Below, one piece after another: positions 15,978-24,000 of a stretch of DNA of 64,000 nucleotides. The notes under the pieces were generated by a model. The model was given only the letters and a program-made list of their open reading frames with translations, was not told where the DNA came from and made no database searches. Made by a program: the position numbers and the translations under genes. Position 1 is the stretch's first letter; the number at the start of each line of letters is the position of its first letter. The stretch is from positions 3,840 to 67,839 of the forward strand of contig CAJURH010000013.1 of assembly GCA_910588775.1 (NCBI GenBank). Reading direction: 5' to 3'. The DNA comes from an uncultured Lachnospiraceae bacterium (GTDB taxonomy: Bacteria; Bacillota; Clostridia; Lachnospirales; Lachnospiraceae).

Positions 15978-17258
15978 TTACCGCCTGGCAAGCTCCTGGG
16001 TGATATCCTCCCAGCTCACCTCTTTCTCCGCCATGAGAACCATCACATGGTAGAGAAAATCCGCGATCTCGTATTTGATTTCTTCTTTATCGGGGTTCTT
16101 GGCGGCAATCACGATTTCCGTGCACTCCTCCCCCACTTTCTTCAATATCTTATCAATTCCCTTTTCAAACAGATAGTTGGTGTAAGAACCCTCCTTGGGA
16201 TGGATTTTCCGGTCCTGAATAACCTCATACACATCCTGGAACACCCGCAAGGGATTTGTATCGTCGCACTTCCTCTGAACCAATTCCTGGAAAAAGCAAC
16301 TGTAATTTCCCGTGTGGCAGGCCGCGCCCACCTGCGCCACCTTGGCCAGTATGGTATCGTTGTCGCAGTCTAACAGCAGCGACTTCACATACTGAAAATG
16401 ACCAGAAGTCAGACCTTTCACCCAAATCTCCTCACGGCTGCGGCTCCAGTAGGTCATTTTGCCGCTCTGGAGAGTCTTATTGAAAGCTTCCTCATTCATG
16501 TACGCCAGCATAAGCGCCTCGCCCGTCTGGTAATCCTGCACCACCACGGGAATCAGCCCGTCACTGTTTAATTTGAAATCTTTCCAGGCAATCCGGCTAT
16601 TTAGAAGATTCACCGGAAGCCCCCGTTCCTGACACTCTTCCTTAAAATCCGCCAGGGATTCGTCCTTACGGTTCACATAGCCTCCGCTGATTCCATCCAC
16701 GCCCAGCTCCTCCAGACACGCCAGCGCATTCGATTTCGCGTCCGACTCCATATGAAAAATCAAAGGCACAGGCATCTTATGCACTTCTTCCAAAGCAGAT
16801 TTCACAAGAAGAACGCCGTCCGCATAAATCTCAATGGGAGCCTGATGGGCCAGGAATTCCTCTGCCTTAGAAATGCATACCAGAATCCTGTCACTTCCAA
16901 ATCGATCCGACGCCTCTTCCAACAGCTTTACATTGCCGTCCTTGGAAAAATTCAGAACTGCCCGATGGCACCCGGCGTACAGAAGCTTTTTCACATCTTC
17001 CAGCCTCTTTACATTCCCCGCCGCCGTCACTGGAACCTGAGACGCCTGGCAAATTTCCTTGATTTTCCCAATGGCCTTTTCGTGCTCTTCGTCTGTGGAG
17101 GAAAGGTCGAAAACCAGCAGTTCATCCGCACCGCTGTCGCTGTAAAATCTGGCCAGCTCTACGACGTCCCCGCCCTCAAATGGCTCCTTCTCATCCCAGC
17201 CTGTCACCGCCCGTCCCTGATACAGATACAGACAGGGAATCATACGTTTGTTATCCAT
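15978..17258 (-). CDS. hisIE: HisIE with an N-terminal degenerate HisF/HisA-like barrel
   Basis: A 426-residue fusion. Residues about 225-325 are phosphoribosyl-AMP cyclohydrolase (GEALMLAYMNEEAFNKTL, TYWSRSREEIWVKG, the metal Asp and Cys in DCDNDTILAKVAQVGAACH). Residues about 335-426 are phosphoribosyl-ATP pyrophosphatase (KKVGEECTEIVIAAKN and IADFLYHVMVLM). Residues 1-220 resemble HisF (RMIPCLYLYQGRAVTG, VVELARFYSDSGADELLVFD), but the first catalytic Asp of HisF is Tyr here (CLYLY for CLDV), and the mid-barrel AIDAK-like segment is CISKA. The barrel is therefore probably not a cyclase and may be structural or regulatory. It is last in hisZ-hisG-hisB-hisIE, 12 bases after hisB. Confidence 0.93.
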   Translation of the reverse strand: MDNKRMIPCLYLYQGRAVTGWDEKEPFEGGDVVELARFYSDSGADELLVFDLSSTDEEHEKAIGKIKEICQASQVPVTAAGNVKRLEDVKKLLYAGCHRAVLNFSKDGNVKLLEEASDRFGSDRILVCISKAEEFLAHQAPIEIYADGVLLVKSALEEVHKMPVPLIFHMESDAKSNALACLEELGVDGISGGYVNRKDESLADFKEECQERGLPVNLLNSRIAWKDFKLNSDGLIPVVVQDYQTGEALMLAYMNEEAFNKTLQSGKMTYWSRSREEIWVKGLTSGHFQYVKSLLLDCDNDTILAKVAQVGAACHTGNYSCFFQELVQRKCDDTNPLRVFQDVYEVIQDRKIHPKEGSYTNYLFEKGIDKILKKVGEECTEIVIAAKNPDKEEIKYEIADFLYHVMVLMAEKEVSWEDITQELARR

Positions 17259-17270
17259 GTTCTCTCCTCC

Positions 17271-17861
17271 TCATAGACTTCCCTTGGTGGACAACACGTC
17301 CGAAATCCGGGGATCGTAAGTAACCGCCTCGTCCAGCGCCTTGGCAAAGCTCTTGAAAATGCATTCCGCTATATGATGATCGTTGTGCCCGGAAATCACT
17401 TTAATATGTAAATTCATGGCACAGCTATAGGAAACGGCATAAAAGAACTCCCGCACCATCTGCGTACTCATATCCCCGATATTATCTGCACAAAAATCCA
17501 CCCCATCCATCACAAAATACGGCCGACCAGACAGATCCACCGCGCATAATACAAGCGCCTCGTCCATGGGCAGGATACAGCTTCCGAAGCGCCGAATGCC
17601 TTTCTTATCCCCCACCGCTTCCCGTAGGGCATTTCCCAGAACAATTCCCATGTCCTCGATGGTGTGATGGTCGTCCACATGAATGTCCCCCTGGGCATAC
17701 GCCTTCAGGTCAAAAAAACCATGACGGGCAAATCCATGCAGCATATGGTCAAAAAAGCCAATCCCCGTATCTATATCCGCCTGCCCCGCGCCGTCCAGGG
17801 AAATCTCCACCTGTATCTTTGTCTCCTTCGTATCTCTGCATATCCTCGCTTTCCTGTCCAT
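17271..17861 (-). CDS. hisB: Imidazoleglycerol-phosphate dehydratase
   Basis: A 196-residue enzyme for the sixth step of histidine synthesis, in the single-domain form without a phosphatase. Metal-binding histidine clusters are intact: FFDHMLHGFARHGFFDL, HVDDHHTIEDMGIVLG and SGHNDHHIAECIFKSFAKAL. The ATG at 17861 (MDRKARICRD) follows AAAGGAGG by 7 bases; an in-frame start at 17897 is less likely. It sits 67 bases after hisG and 12 before hisIE in one transcript. hisD, usually next to it, is absent here. Confidence 0.97.
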   Translation of the reverse strand: MDRKARICRDTKETKIQVEISLDGAGQADIDTGIGFFDHMLHGFARHGFFDLKAYAQGDIHVDDHHTIEDMGIVLGNALREAVGDKKGIRRFGSCILPMDEALVLCAVDLSGRPYFVMDGVDFCADNIGDMSTQMVREFFYAVSYSCAMNLHIKVISGHNDHHIAECIFKSFAKALDEAVTYDPRISDVLSTKGSL

Positions 17862-17928
17862 ACCCTGCCTCCTTTGTCTCTTACCCGCCTTTTTCAAGTT
17901 TAACGAATTTTCTCTGTAATCTTTTCTT

Positions 17929-18564
17929 TTACAATACCGACCGGATATCCCGGATAATCTGACTGATCCGTTCGTTCTCCATCTTCATGCTCACCTGGTT
18001 CACCACCATCCGGGCCGACAGAGGGCAGATTTTCTCCAGCACGTCCAGCCCGTTTTCCCGCAGGGTAGCCCCCGTCTCCACAATGTCCACAATCACTTCC
18101 GATAAACCCACGATGGGCGCCAGCTCAATGGAACCGTTTAACTTGATAATTTCCACCGTCTGATGCCTCTTATTATAGAAATAATCCTTTGCGATATTGG
18201 GATATTTGGTAGCCACCCGGATGAGCTGCCCGTGATTCAAAAGCTCTCCCGCAGACTTCGGTCCGCACACGCACATATCGCATTTCCCAAATCCTAGGTC
18301 CAAAACTTCATACAGCTTCCGGCCTTCTTCCAAAATGGTGTCCTTGCCCACAATGCCAATGTCCGCCGCTCCATACTCCACATAGGTGGGAACGTCCGGT
18401 CCTTTGGATAGGAAAAATCGAAGCTTCCTCTCCTCGTTGACAAAGATCAGCTTCCTGGAGGCCGGGTCTTTCATTTCCTCACACTGGATTCCGATTTTCT
18501 CAAACAATTCCAGAGCCTTTTTGGCAAGGCGCCCTTTTCCCAGAGCAAATGTTAAATATCTCAT
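17929..18564 (-). CDS. hisG: ATP phosphoribosyltransferase, short form catalytic subunit
   Basis: A 211-residue HisG of the short type, lacking the C-terminal regulatory domain and so needing HisZ. Motifs: LTFALGKGRLAKKALELFEK, AADIGIVGKDTILEEG and the PRPP loop IVDIVETGATLRENGL. It catalyses ATP + PRPP to phosphoribosyl-ATP. The ATG at 18564 overlaps the hisZ stop as ATGA, the mark of translational coupling, which suits a stoichiometric HisG-HisZ complex. Confidence 0.97.
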   Translation of the reverse strand: MRYLTFALGKGRLAKKALELFEKIGIQCEEMKDPASRKLIFVNEERKLRFFLSKGPDVPTYVEYGAADIGIVGKDTILEEGRKLYEVLDLGFGKCDMCVCGPKSAGELLNHGQLIRVATKYPNIAKDYFYNKRHQTVEIIKLNGSIELAPIVGLSEVIVDIVETGATLRENGLDVLEKICPLSARMVVNQVSMKMENERISQIIRDIRSVL

Positions 18565-19685
18565 AACAACAATCCTTTCCTCTGCAACGCCACGCATTTT
18601 CCTTCCCGGCGCATGGCCACCGCCTGCTCAATGGCCTGTCGCCGGTTATCCTGGTCGTAAGAAATCGCCTCTTTTTTCTCTTCCAGTGGCGTCTCAATTC
18701 CCTGACGGCTCAGCGCATTCATCAAATGTTCCATCACCAGGGTAAATCCGATGGACGGACAGGATTTTCCAAAATACGCCAGCAGCTGATTATACCGTCC
18801 ACCTTTGATCAGCGGCTGACCTGTGCCGTAAGTGAACGCCTGCATCAAAATGCCTGTATAATATTTATATTTGCTCAGCATCCCCAGATCGAAGGCGATG
18901 TACTGACTGCAGCCGTACATCTCCAAGATATGGTAAATCTCTTCTAGCCGCCCGATGGACGCCAGCGCCTTCTCGTTGTTCGTCATGGTTCTGGCCTTTT
19001 CCAAAATCTCCATTCCGCCGAACAAATGAGGCATCTGGGCAAACACATTGGTCAGTTCCTGACTCAGATGCTGTCTGCGGACACATTCTTCCACGCCGAA
19101 ATGATTTTTGCTGGAAATCAGTTCCCGCAGCTCTTCCACCGCTTCCGCAGGCATCTGCGCCTCCTCCAAAAGCGACTTGAAGAAATCCACCTGGCCCACG
19201 CTCACCTGGAAGTCCTTTAATCCCGCCGCCTTTAACAGATCCACGGTCATAGCCAGGATTTCCCCGTCACTGTCCGCCGAAGCGTCTCCCATCATCTCCA
19301 CGCCCACTTCCGTCACTTCCCTGGGACGTCCCTGGTAGCTGGCGCTGTTTAAGAATGTATTTCCCTGGTAGCAGAGCCGGAGAGTCTCTTGCCGGTCTTC
19401 CTCCATAAAATACCTGGCCGCCGCCCGGGCGATGGATGGCGTAAAGTCCGGCCGCAACACCAACGTATTTCCGTCTCTGTCAAAAAATTTATATAAATCT
19501 TTCGATGGAATTGTTCCGATCTCCCGGCTAAACACATCAAAAAACTCAAATGTAGGCGTTTCAATATCTTCGTACCCATAAGAAGCCAAAACTTTGTGCA
19601 GCGCCTTCTGCAAAGCCCTCTTACGGGCGCATTCTTCACCGTAAATATCCCGCACCCCTTCGGGTGTATGAATGACACGCTCCAT
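18561..19685 (-). CDS. hisZ: ATP phosphoribosyltransferase regulatory subunit
   Basis: A 374-residue HisRS-like protein. Class II synthetase motifs are present (TPEGVRDIYGEECARKRALQ, ETPTFEFFDVFSRE, VLRPDFTPSIARAAARYF), but it lacks the tRNA-binding C-terminal domain and full length of HisRS. With short HisG immediately downstream (overlap of 4 bases), the HisZ call is secure. It mediates histidine feedback on HisG. It is first in the operon and lies behind a perfect consensus promoter. No T-box or attenuator fits in the short leader. Confidence 0.95.
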   Translation of the reverse strand: MERVIHTPEGVRDIYGEECARKRALQKALHKVLASYGYEDIETPTFEFFDVFSREIGTIPSKDLYKFFDRDGNTLVLRPDFTPSIARAAARYFMEEDRQETLRLCYQGNTFLNSASYQGRPREVTEVGVEMMGDASADSDGEILAMTVDLLKAAGLKDFQVSVGQVDFFKSLLEEAQMPAEAVEELRELISSKNHFGVEECVRRQHLSQELTNVFAQMPHLFGGMEILEKARTMTNNEKALASIGRLEEIYHILEMYGCSQYIAFDLGMLSKYKYYTGILMQAFTYGTGQPLIKGGRYNQLLAYFGKSCPSIGFTLVMEHLMNALSRQGIETPLEEKKEAISYDQDNRRQAIEQAVAMRREGKCVALQRKGLLL

Positions 19686-19724
19686 AACTTTCTCCCTTTA
19701 TCACGATAGAGTTTTCGACTTCTT

Positions 19725-19753
19725 ATTATAGGCGATTCCCATTTGCCTGTCAA
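19725..19753 (-). promoter_or_regulatory. Perfect consensus promoter of the his operon
   Basis: On the minus strand TTGACA (19753-19748), 17 bases, TATAAT (19730-19725), 40 bases before the hisZ ATG. The -35 overlaps the recU stop codon. Confidence 0.85.
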
Positions 19754-20283
19754 TCCCGCATATCCAGATCACGCTGCAGCCCGTCCAGATAAGGCACCAA
19801 AATGGATCCATGTTTTTCCAGATAAAACTCCGGCTCCAACTCTTGAATCGTAAAACTTTTCCTGCCTCCCCGCTCTTTCCGCTCCCAAAATTCCAGAAAT
19901 TTTTTTAAACGCAGATAGTAAAGCTTGTCCAGATGATTAAAAAAGAGCAGCAGAAAAGACACGCCCCCCTGCTCCTCGAAGTCCCTCATAAACTGTATCT
20001 GATGAGGATGCACATTGGCCAGCGGAAACGTACTGGCTGCGCACTCCTTTGCATCAAAGCAGACCGGAATTCCCTGTACGGCTCCTATATAATCCACGGT
20101 GCTTTTCTGCTCAAAATAGGCAAGAGTGATGTGCCTGTTTTCTTTGTCGATCTTCACGGGCGTGATGGGCGTGGGCACTTTCTGAATCAGCGCCAGCCCT
20201 TTCTTTGCATACTGTTCATTTGTCCGGTTTATCAGCTCTTCCAAAACAGAACCCCGAAGCCCCCTCGTATTCCAGGCGCCCAT
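19750..20283 (-). CDS. recU: Holliday junction resolvase RecU
   Basis: A 177-residue endonuclease of Firmicutes that resolves recombination junctions. The family start NTRGLRGSVLEELINRTN and the active-site segments STVDYIGAVQGIPVCFDAKE (Asp and Glu-x-Lys type metal ligands) and HQIQFMRDFEEQGG are visible. The ATG has GAGGGAGAG upstream. It follows lepB by 18 bases. In Bacillus, recU is next to a penicillin-binding protein gene, which is not the case here. Confidence 0.93.
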   Translation of the reverse strand: MGAWNTRGLRGSVLEELINRTNEQYAKKGLALIQKVPTPITPVKIDKENRHITLAYFEQKSTVDYIGAVQGIPVCFDAKECAASTFPLANVHPHQIQFMRDFEEQGGVSFLLLFFNHLDKLYYLRLKKFLEFWERKERGGRKSFTIQELEPEFYLEKHGSILVPYLDGLQRDLDMRD

Positions 20284-20301
20284 CCTAACTCTCCCTCATT
20301 T

Positions 20302-20847
20302 CTATCCAAGTTTCTTAATGGATGGGAAATAGCGTATCAGCGCTTTTCCCACAATCTGATCCGTGCGCACATACTGGTTGTCCCAGAATCTGGAATCTTT
20401 GGAATAATTCCGGTTGTCCCCCAGCATGAAATAAGATCCTTCCGGGACCGTATAAGGACCGTAATCTCCCAACGGATCTTCCGGACAGAAGCTGTCATCC
20501 AGAGGCTCTTCCGAATCGTTGATATACACTTTCCCGTCCCGAATCATCACCGTGTCCCCTGGCAGTCCGATGATGCGTTTGATAAACAATTCCTTTTGCT
20601 CTGGATCATCGGGATATTTAAAGATTACAATATCGTACCTTTTCGGGTCCTCAAACTTGTAAGCCAGACGAAATCCGAAGATTCTGTCATTTGTCATAAT
20701 GGTTTTTTCCATCGACTCAGAAGGAATTTTCGCATTGATCAAAACCACGTTGTTCACCACAAAAACAACGACGACGACAAATATAATCATTCGGACATAT
20801 TCCATTACCTCCTTTAAGATAACCTGTTTTCGCTCTTCTTTTTCCAT
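20302..20847 (-). CDS. lepB: Signal peptidase I
   Basis: A 181-residue membrane serine protease that removes Sec/Tat signal peptides. One N-terminal transmembrane segment (about 14-36, IIFVVVVVFVVNNVVLINA) is followed by the catalytic Ser in KIPSESMEKTIMTNDRI, the catalytic Lys in FIKRIIGLPGDTV and the box YFMLGDNRNYSKDSRFW. The ATG at 20847 follows GGAGGAATTC and lies inside the end of the pseudouridine synthase gene (34-base overlap), suggesting coupled translation. The frame continues upstream only as the shadow of that gene. Confidence 0.95.
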   Translation of the reverse strand: MEKEERKQVILKEVMEYVRMIIFVVVVVFVVNNVVLINAKIPSESMEKTIMTNDRIFGFRLAYKFEDPKRYDIVIFKYPDDPEQKELFIKRIIGLPGDTVMIRDGKVYINDSEEPLDDSFCPEDPLGDYGPYTVPEGSYFMLGDNRNYSKDSRFWDNQYVRTDQIVGKALIRYFPSIKKLG

Positions 20848-21833
20848 GGCATGAATTCCTCCAGATGTTCTTTTTGTAAAAAATCTTGAAACGAAGCGGG
20901 CAAACCCGCGTAAAAAACCCGCTGGGACAAATCCTTTAGCAGCCCGAGGCACACAGGCATTTGAAGCCGCCATGCATGAAGCATCTGGTATCGGATTCCC
21001 CACCGCTCTTGGCAGACGCGACCCCAACGGGAGCCTCCATATTTTGCGTCTCCCACCAACGGATGGCCGATTCCCGCCAGATGCGCCCGTATCTGATGGG
21101 TTTTCCCAGTGAAAAGCTCCACTTCCAGAAGGGTCAGACAACCGTTATCGCCCAAAGGCCGGTACGCCGTCTCAATGTAAGCGGACGCGTCCTGACCGGA
21201 CTCACACAACACGGCCCGGTTTTCTCTTTCCAACTTTTTCAGATAACCTCTCAAATGCCCCGCTTCTTTTAACACGCCCTGTACCGGACAGAGGTAATAT
21301 TTCCCCAACTGCCGTTTCTGAAACAGCGCCGACAATTCCTGCTGCGCCCGCACCGATTTCCCAGCGGCCACAATTCCGCTGGTATTTCGATCCAACCGGT
21401 TGCATATCCCCGGTGAAAATCCCGGCGCTATCTGGCCGGACATTTTTTCCCGCAAGTATTCCCACACCCAGTCCGCCAGCGAATCGTCTTGGGGCGCGCT
21501 TTTTTGAGACAAAAGCCCCACAGGCTTATTGAGAAGCAATATCTGCTCGTCCTCGTAAATGATTTCCGGCTGCAGGCCCGGCTTTTGCGCACGGCCAGGA
21601 TTTCCCCGAACGGACGCCGAGAATTTCTCCAGCGTGTCCGCGCTTAAAAACATCTGTATTCGATCCCCCGGCTGCAGTTTTTCACTGCCTGCCGCCTTCG
21701 CCTCATTTAACGTAATGTTTTTCTTTCGGAGCATCTTATACAGAAATCCTTTTGGCGCTTTTGCCAGAACCTTATGCAGATATTTATCCAGACGCTGCCC
21801 TGCGTCGGTCTCAGATACCACAACTTGTCTCAT
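20814..21833 (-). CDS. RluA/RluC family RNA pseudouridine synthase
   Basis: A 339-residue enzyme isomerising uridine in rRNA or tRNA. Residues 1-65 look like an S4 RNA-binding domain (TDAGQRLDKYLHKVLAKAPK). The catalytic domain follows with the essential Asp in ICNRLDRNTSGIVAAGKS and the family segments LLLNKPVGLLSQKS and FTGKTHQIRAHLAGIGHPLV. The RluC/RluD subtype, and hence the site modified, cannot be told from sequence by eye. Its end overlaps lepB. Confidence 0.93.
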   Translation of the reverse strand: MRQVVVSETDAGQRLDKYLHKVLAKAPKGFLYKMLRKKNITLNEAKAAGSEKLQPGDRIQMFLSADTLEKFSASVRGNPGRAQKPGLQPEIIYEDEQILLLNKPVGLLSQKSAPQDDSLADWVWEYLREKMSGQIAPGFSPGICNRLDRNTSGIVAAGKSVRAQQELSALFQKRQLGKYYLCPVQGVLKEAGHLRGYLKKLERENRAVLCESGQDASAYIETAYRPLGDNGCLTLLEVELFTGKTHQIRAHLAGIGHPLVGDAKYGGSRWGRVCQERWGIRYQMLHAWRLQMPVCLGLLKDLSQRVFYAGLPASFQDFLQKEHLEEFMPWKKKSENRLS

Positions 21834-21844
21834 AAATCCTCCCT

Positions 21845-22423
21845 CTAAAGGGCAATCGCCAGTATAATGCGCCGAATCTTCTCTTCCTGTTCTGCTTGCG
21901 AATCCCCTGCCGCATGGCGCTGCATGGCGTCCAACTTTTTCACAAACGCTTGCGGCTCCTCAAAAAGCTGTACAGTGGCCGGAAAGCCGTTGCTGGAAAG
22001 CATATCCCGGATATGCTTCTCCATGAAAGTCCGGTGTTCCTGCTTTTTGCCGCAAAGTCCCGCCACCATGCCGCCGCGGATGGCCAGCGCGTCCACCAGC
22101 GCGTTTTTTTCATAGGTGGTGAAATACAGGTCGTAAGCCATTAAAAGGGCGCCTGCGCGTTTCTGAATTTCTTCATAGGAATCCCTGGACATGGATTTCC
22201 TGGGCATCATCATCAACCACCCCACCAGTGACTTGCAGGCAGGCAGACATCCCAATATGGCCACAAACGTAAATAAATTTTTCCGCCCGCCTGTCTGTAT
22301 ATATCCCGTCACGAAAAGAAGGGCAGGAAGCAAAAACATGGCCAGCGTCACGGCCGCTCTTCTCTTCTTTTCCCAGGAAAAATACCCATATTCGCCTTTT
22401 CTTATTGTTTTCGTTTTGCGCAT
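21845..22423 (-). CDS. Conserved hypothetical membrane protein
   Basis: A 192-residue protein with two transmembrane segments near the N terminus (about 24-43, VTLAMFLLPALLFVTGYI; about 50-72) and a soluble C-terminal half of about 110 residues with no catalytic motif I recognise. The short hydrophilic N terminus is basic. It starts 3 bases after the stop of the HAD gene upstream and ends 11 bases before the pseudouridine synthase start, so it is in the same transcript. Function unknown. Confidence 0.7.
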   Translation of the reverse strand: MRKTKTIRKGEYGYFSWEKKRRAAVTLAMFLLPALLFVTGYIQTGGRKNLFTFVAILGCLPACKSLVGWLMMMPRKSMSRDSYEEIQKRAGALLMAYDLYFTTYEKNALVDALAIRGGMVAGLCGKKQEHRTFMEKHIRDMLSSNGFPATVQLFEEPQAFVKKLDAMQRHAAGDSQAEQEEKIRRIILAIAL

Positions 22424-22426
22424 ACC

Positions 22427-23092
22427 TTATAATATCTCATAACTTCCGTCCAGCGCCTGTGTATAAGATTCTATGTAATAATCCGCCAGCGCCCGCTTAT
22501 CTGCGTCCTGACTCTGGCTGTAATCATCCTGGATGGCGCAAGTGCGCATGCCTGCGCTTTTTCCCGCCCGGATTCCCACTGGAATGTCCTCGAACACCAG
22601 ACACCTTTGGGCTGGAACACCCAGTCTTCTAGCCGCTTCCAGGTATACATCTGGCTCCGGCTTCGCCCGCTCCACTTCGCCGCAGGTGACAATCTCCGCG
22701 AAAAAACGCTCCAGATCGTGCCCTTGCAAGGCTGCCCGCACCAAGTCCACATGATTGCTGGACGCTATGCCCGCGCGAATGCCCTTTTCCTCCAGGTGTT
22801 CCAGAAACTCCCTCAAACCCGGCTTCATGGGCACATGATGCAAATACTGATCCAGCGCCGTCTCCATCCATTCCTCCACGATCTCCTCGATCGTGTCTGA
22901 CAAATCAAAACGCCTCTTAAAATACCGGGCCGTCTCCATAAATTCCATGGATTCCAACTCCTTATTTAAGTTCGCAGGCAAGGGAATGCCCCGTCGCCCC
23001 AGATAACTTTTATCCACATTTCTCCAAACGCCCATGGAATCCACAAGCGTTCCATCCAAATCAAAAATAACGCCTTCGATGTTCTCTAACAT
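22427..23092 (-). CDS. HAD superfamily phosphatase, beta-phosphoglucomutase-like
   Basis: A 221-residue haloacid dehalogenase-type hydrolase. Motif I is GVIFDLDGTLVDSMGVW (two catalytic Asp), motif II is GIRAGIASSNHVDL, and motif III/IV is ERAKPEPDVYLEAARRLGV with CLVFEDIPVGIRAGKSAGM. The helical cap between motifs I and II fits the phosphatase/phosphomutase subfamily. The ATG at 23092 has AAGGATGGAG upstream; one at 23104 is four codons earlier but too close to it. The substrate is unknown, with sugar phosphates most likely. It follows the alarmone synthetase by 15 bases. Confidence 0.9.
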   Translation of the reverse strand: MLENIEGVIFDLDGTLVDSMGVWRNVDKSYLGRRGIPLPANLNKELESMEFMETARYFKRRFDLSDTIEEIVEEWMETALDQYLHHVPMKPGLREFLEHLEEKGIRAGIASSNHVDLVRAALQGHDLERFFAEIVTCGEVERAKPEPDVYLEAARRLGVPAQRCLVFEDIPVGIRAGKSAGMRTCAIQDDYSQSQDADKRALADYYIESYTQALDGSYEIL

Positions 23093-23107
23093 ATTGCGCT
23101 CCATCCT

Positions 23108-23926
23108 TTACGCCATAAATTCTTTTGTAATCGCCTGCGCCCGGTATCCTTCCGAGATAATATCCAACTGACGGTGGAACCTCTCCAACTGCTGCAAGTC
23201 CTTGCTCTCGTACACCCGGAAAAACTCATCCTGTATTTTCTTTACCTCCCGCTGATTGGAGAATTTATACAGGTTCTCAATGTTATTTAAGATATCCGCC
23301 ACCAGATTGGTCTGAAGCTGTGAGAAATTCTGAGCGTCCATAATCTCATGGCGCACAGAAGACATTTCACGGTCCAGGGATAAAATGGCGGCTGCGGCTT
23401 TGCTCAGCCTCTCCCGTACGTGGGCCGGCATATTTCCTTTATACTTATACTGCAAGGAATGCTCAATGGTGGCCCAGAAGTTCATGGCCAGGGTGCGTAT
23501 CTGAATCTCCATCTGAAGCCTTTTGGGTCCATTTATGGTCTGTACGGTATAATAAATAATCAGGTGGTAACTGCGGTAGCCACTTTCTTTGACGTTGGTC
23601 AGGTAATTTTTCTCACTTTTAATCTCCATGTCCGAACGCTTCTGAATCATAGCCGCCACCGCGTCGATATCTTCTTCAAACTGGCAGATAATCCGGATTC
23701 CGGCAATATCCTCCAGATCCTTCTCCAAACGGTCCATGGGAATGTTCTTGCGCTGCATTTTCTCCAGTATGCTGGCAATGCTTTTCACACGTCCATTCAC
23801 CTGTTCCATCGGCGAATATATGCCTTTCTCTTTATGTTCCGTAATAATATGGTTAAACTTAACAATCAACTCCCGGACTGCCAGTTCATATGGGCTTAAT
23901 ATATTTCTCCATAATTGTATTTCCAT
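23108..23926 (-). CDS. Small alarmone synthetase, RelQ/YjbM type
   Basis: A 272-residue (p)ppGpp synthetase without a hydrolase domain. The RelA/SpoT synthetase fold is seen with VNGRVKSIASILEKMQRKNI, LEDIAGIRIICQFEEDI, the G-loop region VKESGYRSYHLIIYY and the catalytic end QMEIQIRTLAMNFWATIEHS. By family knowledge, SAS enzymes make ppGpp from GTP/GDP and ATP under transcriptional control during envelope or nutrient stress. The ATG at 23926 follows TAAGGAGAGG. A palindrome at 23950-23965 overlaps the promoter zone and could be an operator. It is slightly longer than Bacillus YjbM (211 residues), with an extra C-terminal helical region. Confidence 0.92.
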   Translation of the reverse strand: MEIQLWRNILSPYELAVRELIVKFNHIITEHKEKGIYSPMEQVNGRVKSIASILEKMQRKNIPMDRLEKDLEDIAGIRIICQFEEDIDAVAAMIQKRSDMEIKSEKNYLTNVKESGYRSYHLIIYYTVQTINGPKRLQMEIQIRTLAMNFWATIEHSLQYKYKGNMPAHVRERLSKAAAAILSLDREMSSVRHEIMDAQNFSQLQTNLVADILNNIENLYKFSNQREVKKIQDEFFRVYESKDLQQLERFHRQLDIISEGYRAQAITKEFMA

Positions 23927-23949
23927 AATGCCTCTCCTTAACAATCACC

Positions 23950-23965
23950 ATACTATTTATAGTAT
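23950..23965 (-). promoter_or_regulatory. Palindrome at the alarmone synthetase promoter
   Basis: Perfect 16-base palindrome ATACTATTTATAGTAT plus a partial TATACT -10 on the minus strand. It is 24 bases before the start codon and may be an operator. No clear -35 is seen. Confidence 0.4.
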
Positions 23966-24000
23966 ACCATAGATTCCCGTGTTTTGCTTCCCCAAAATGT

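Noticed and set aside
20848..21141. N-terminal extension of lepB to 21141
   Set aside because: This stretch is the pseudouridine synthase gene read out of frame; the true lepB start at 20847 has a ribosome binding site.
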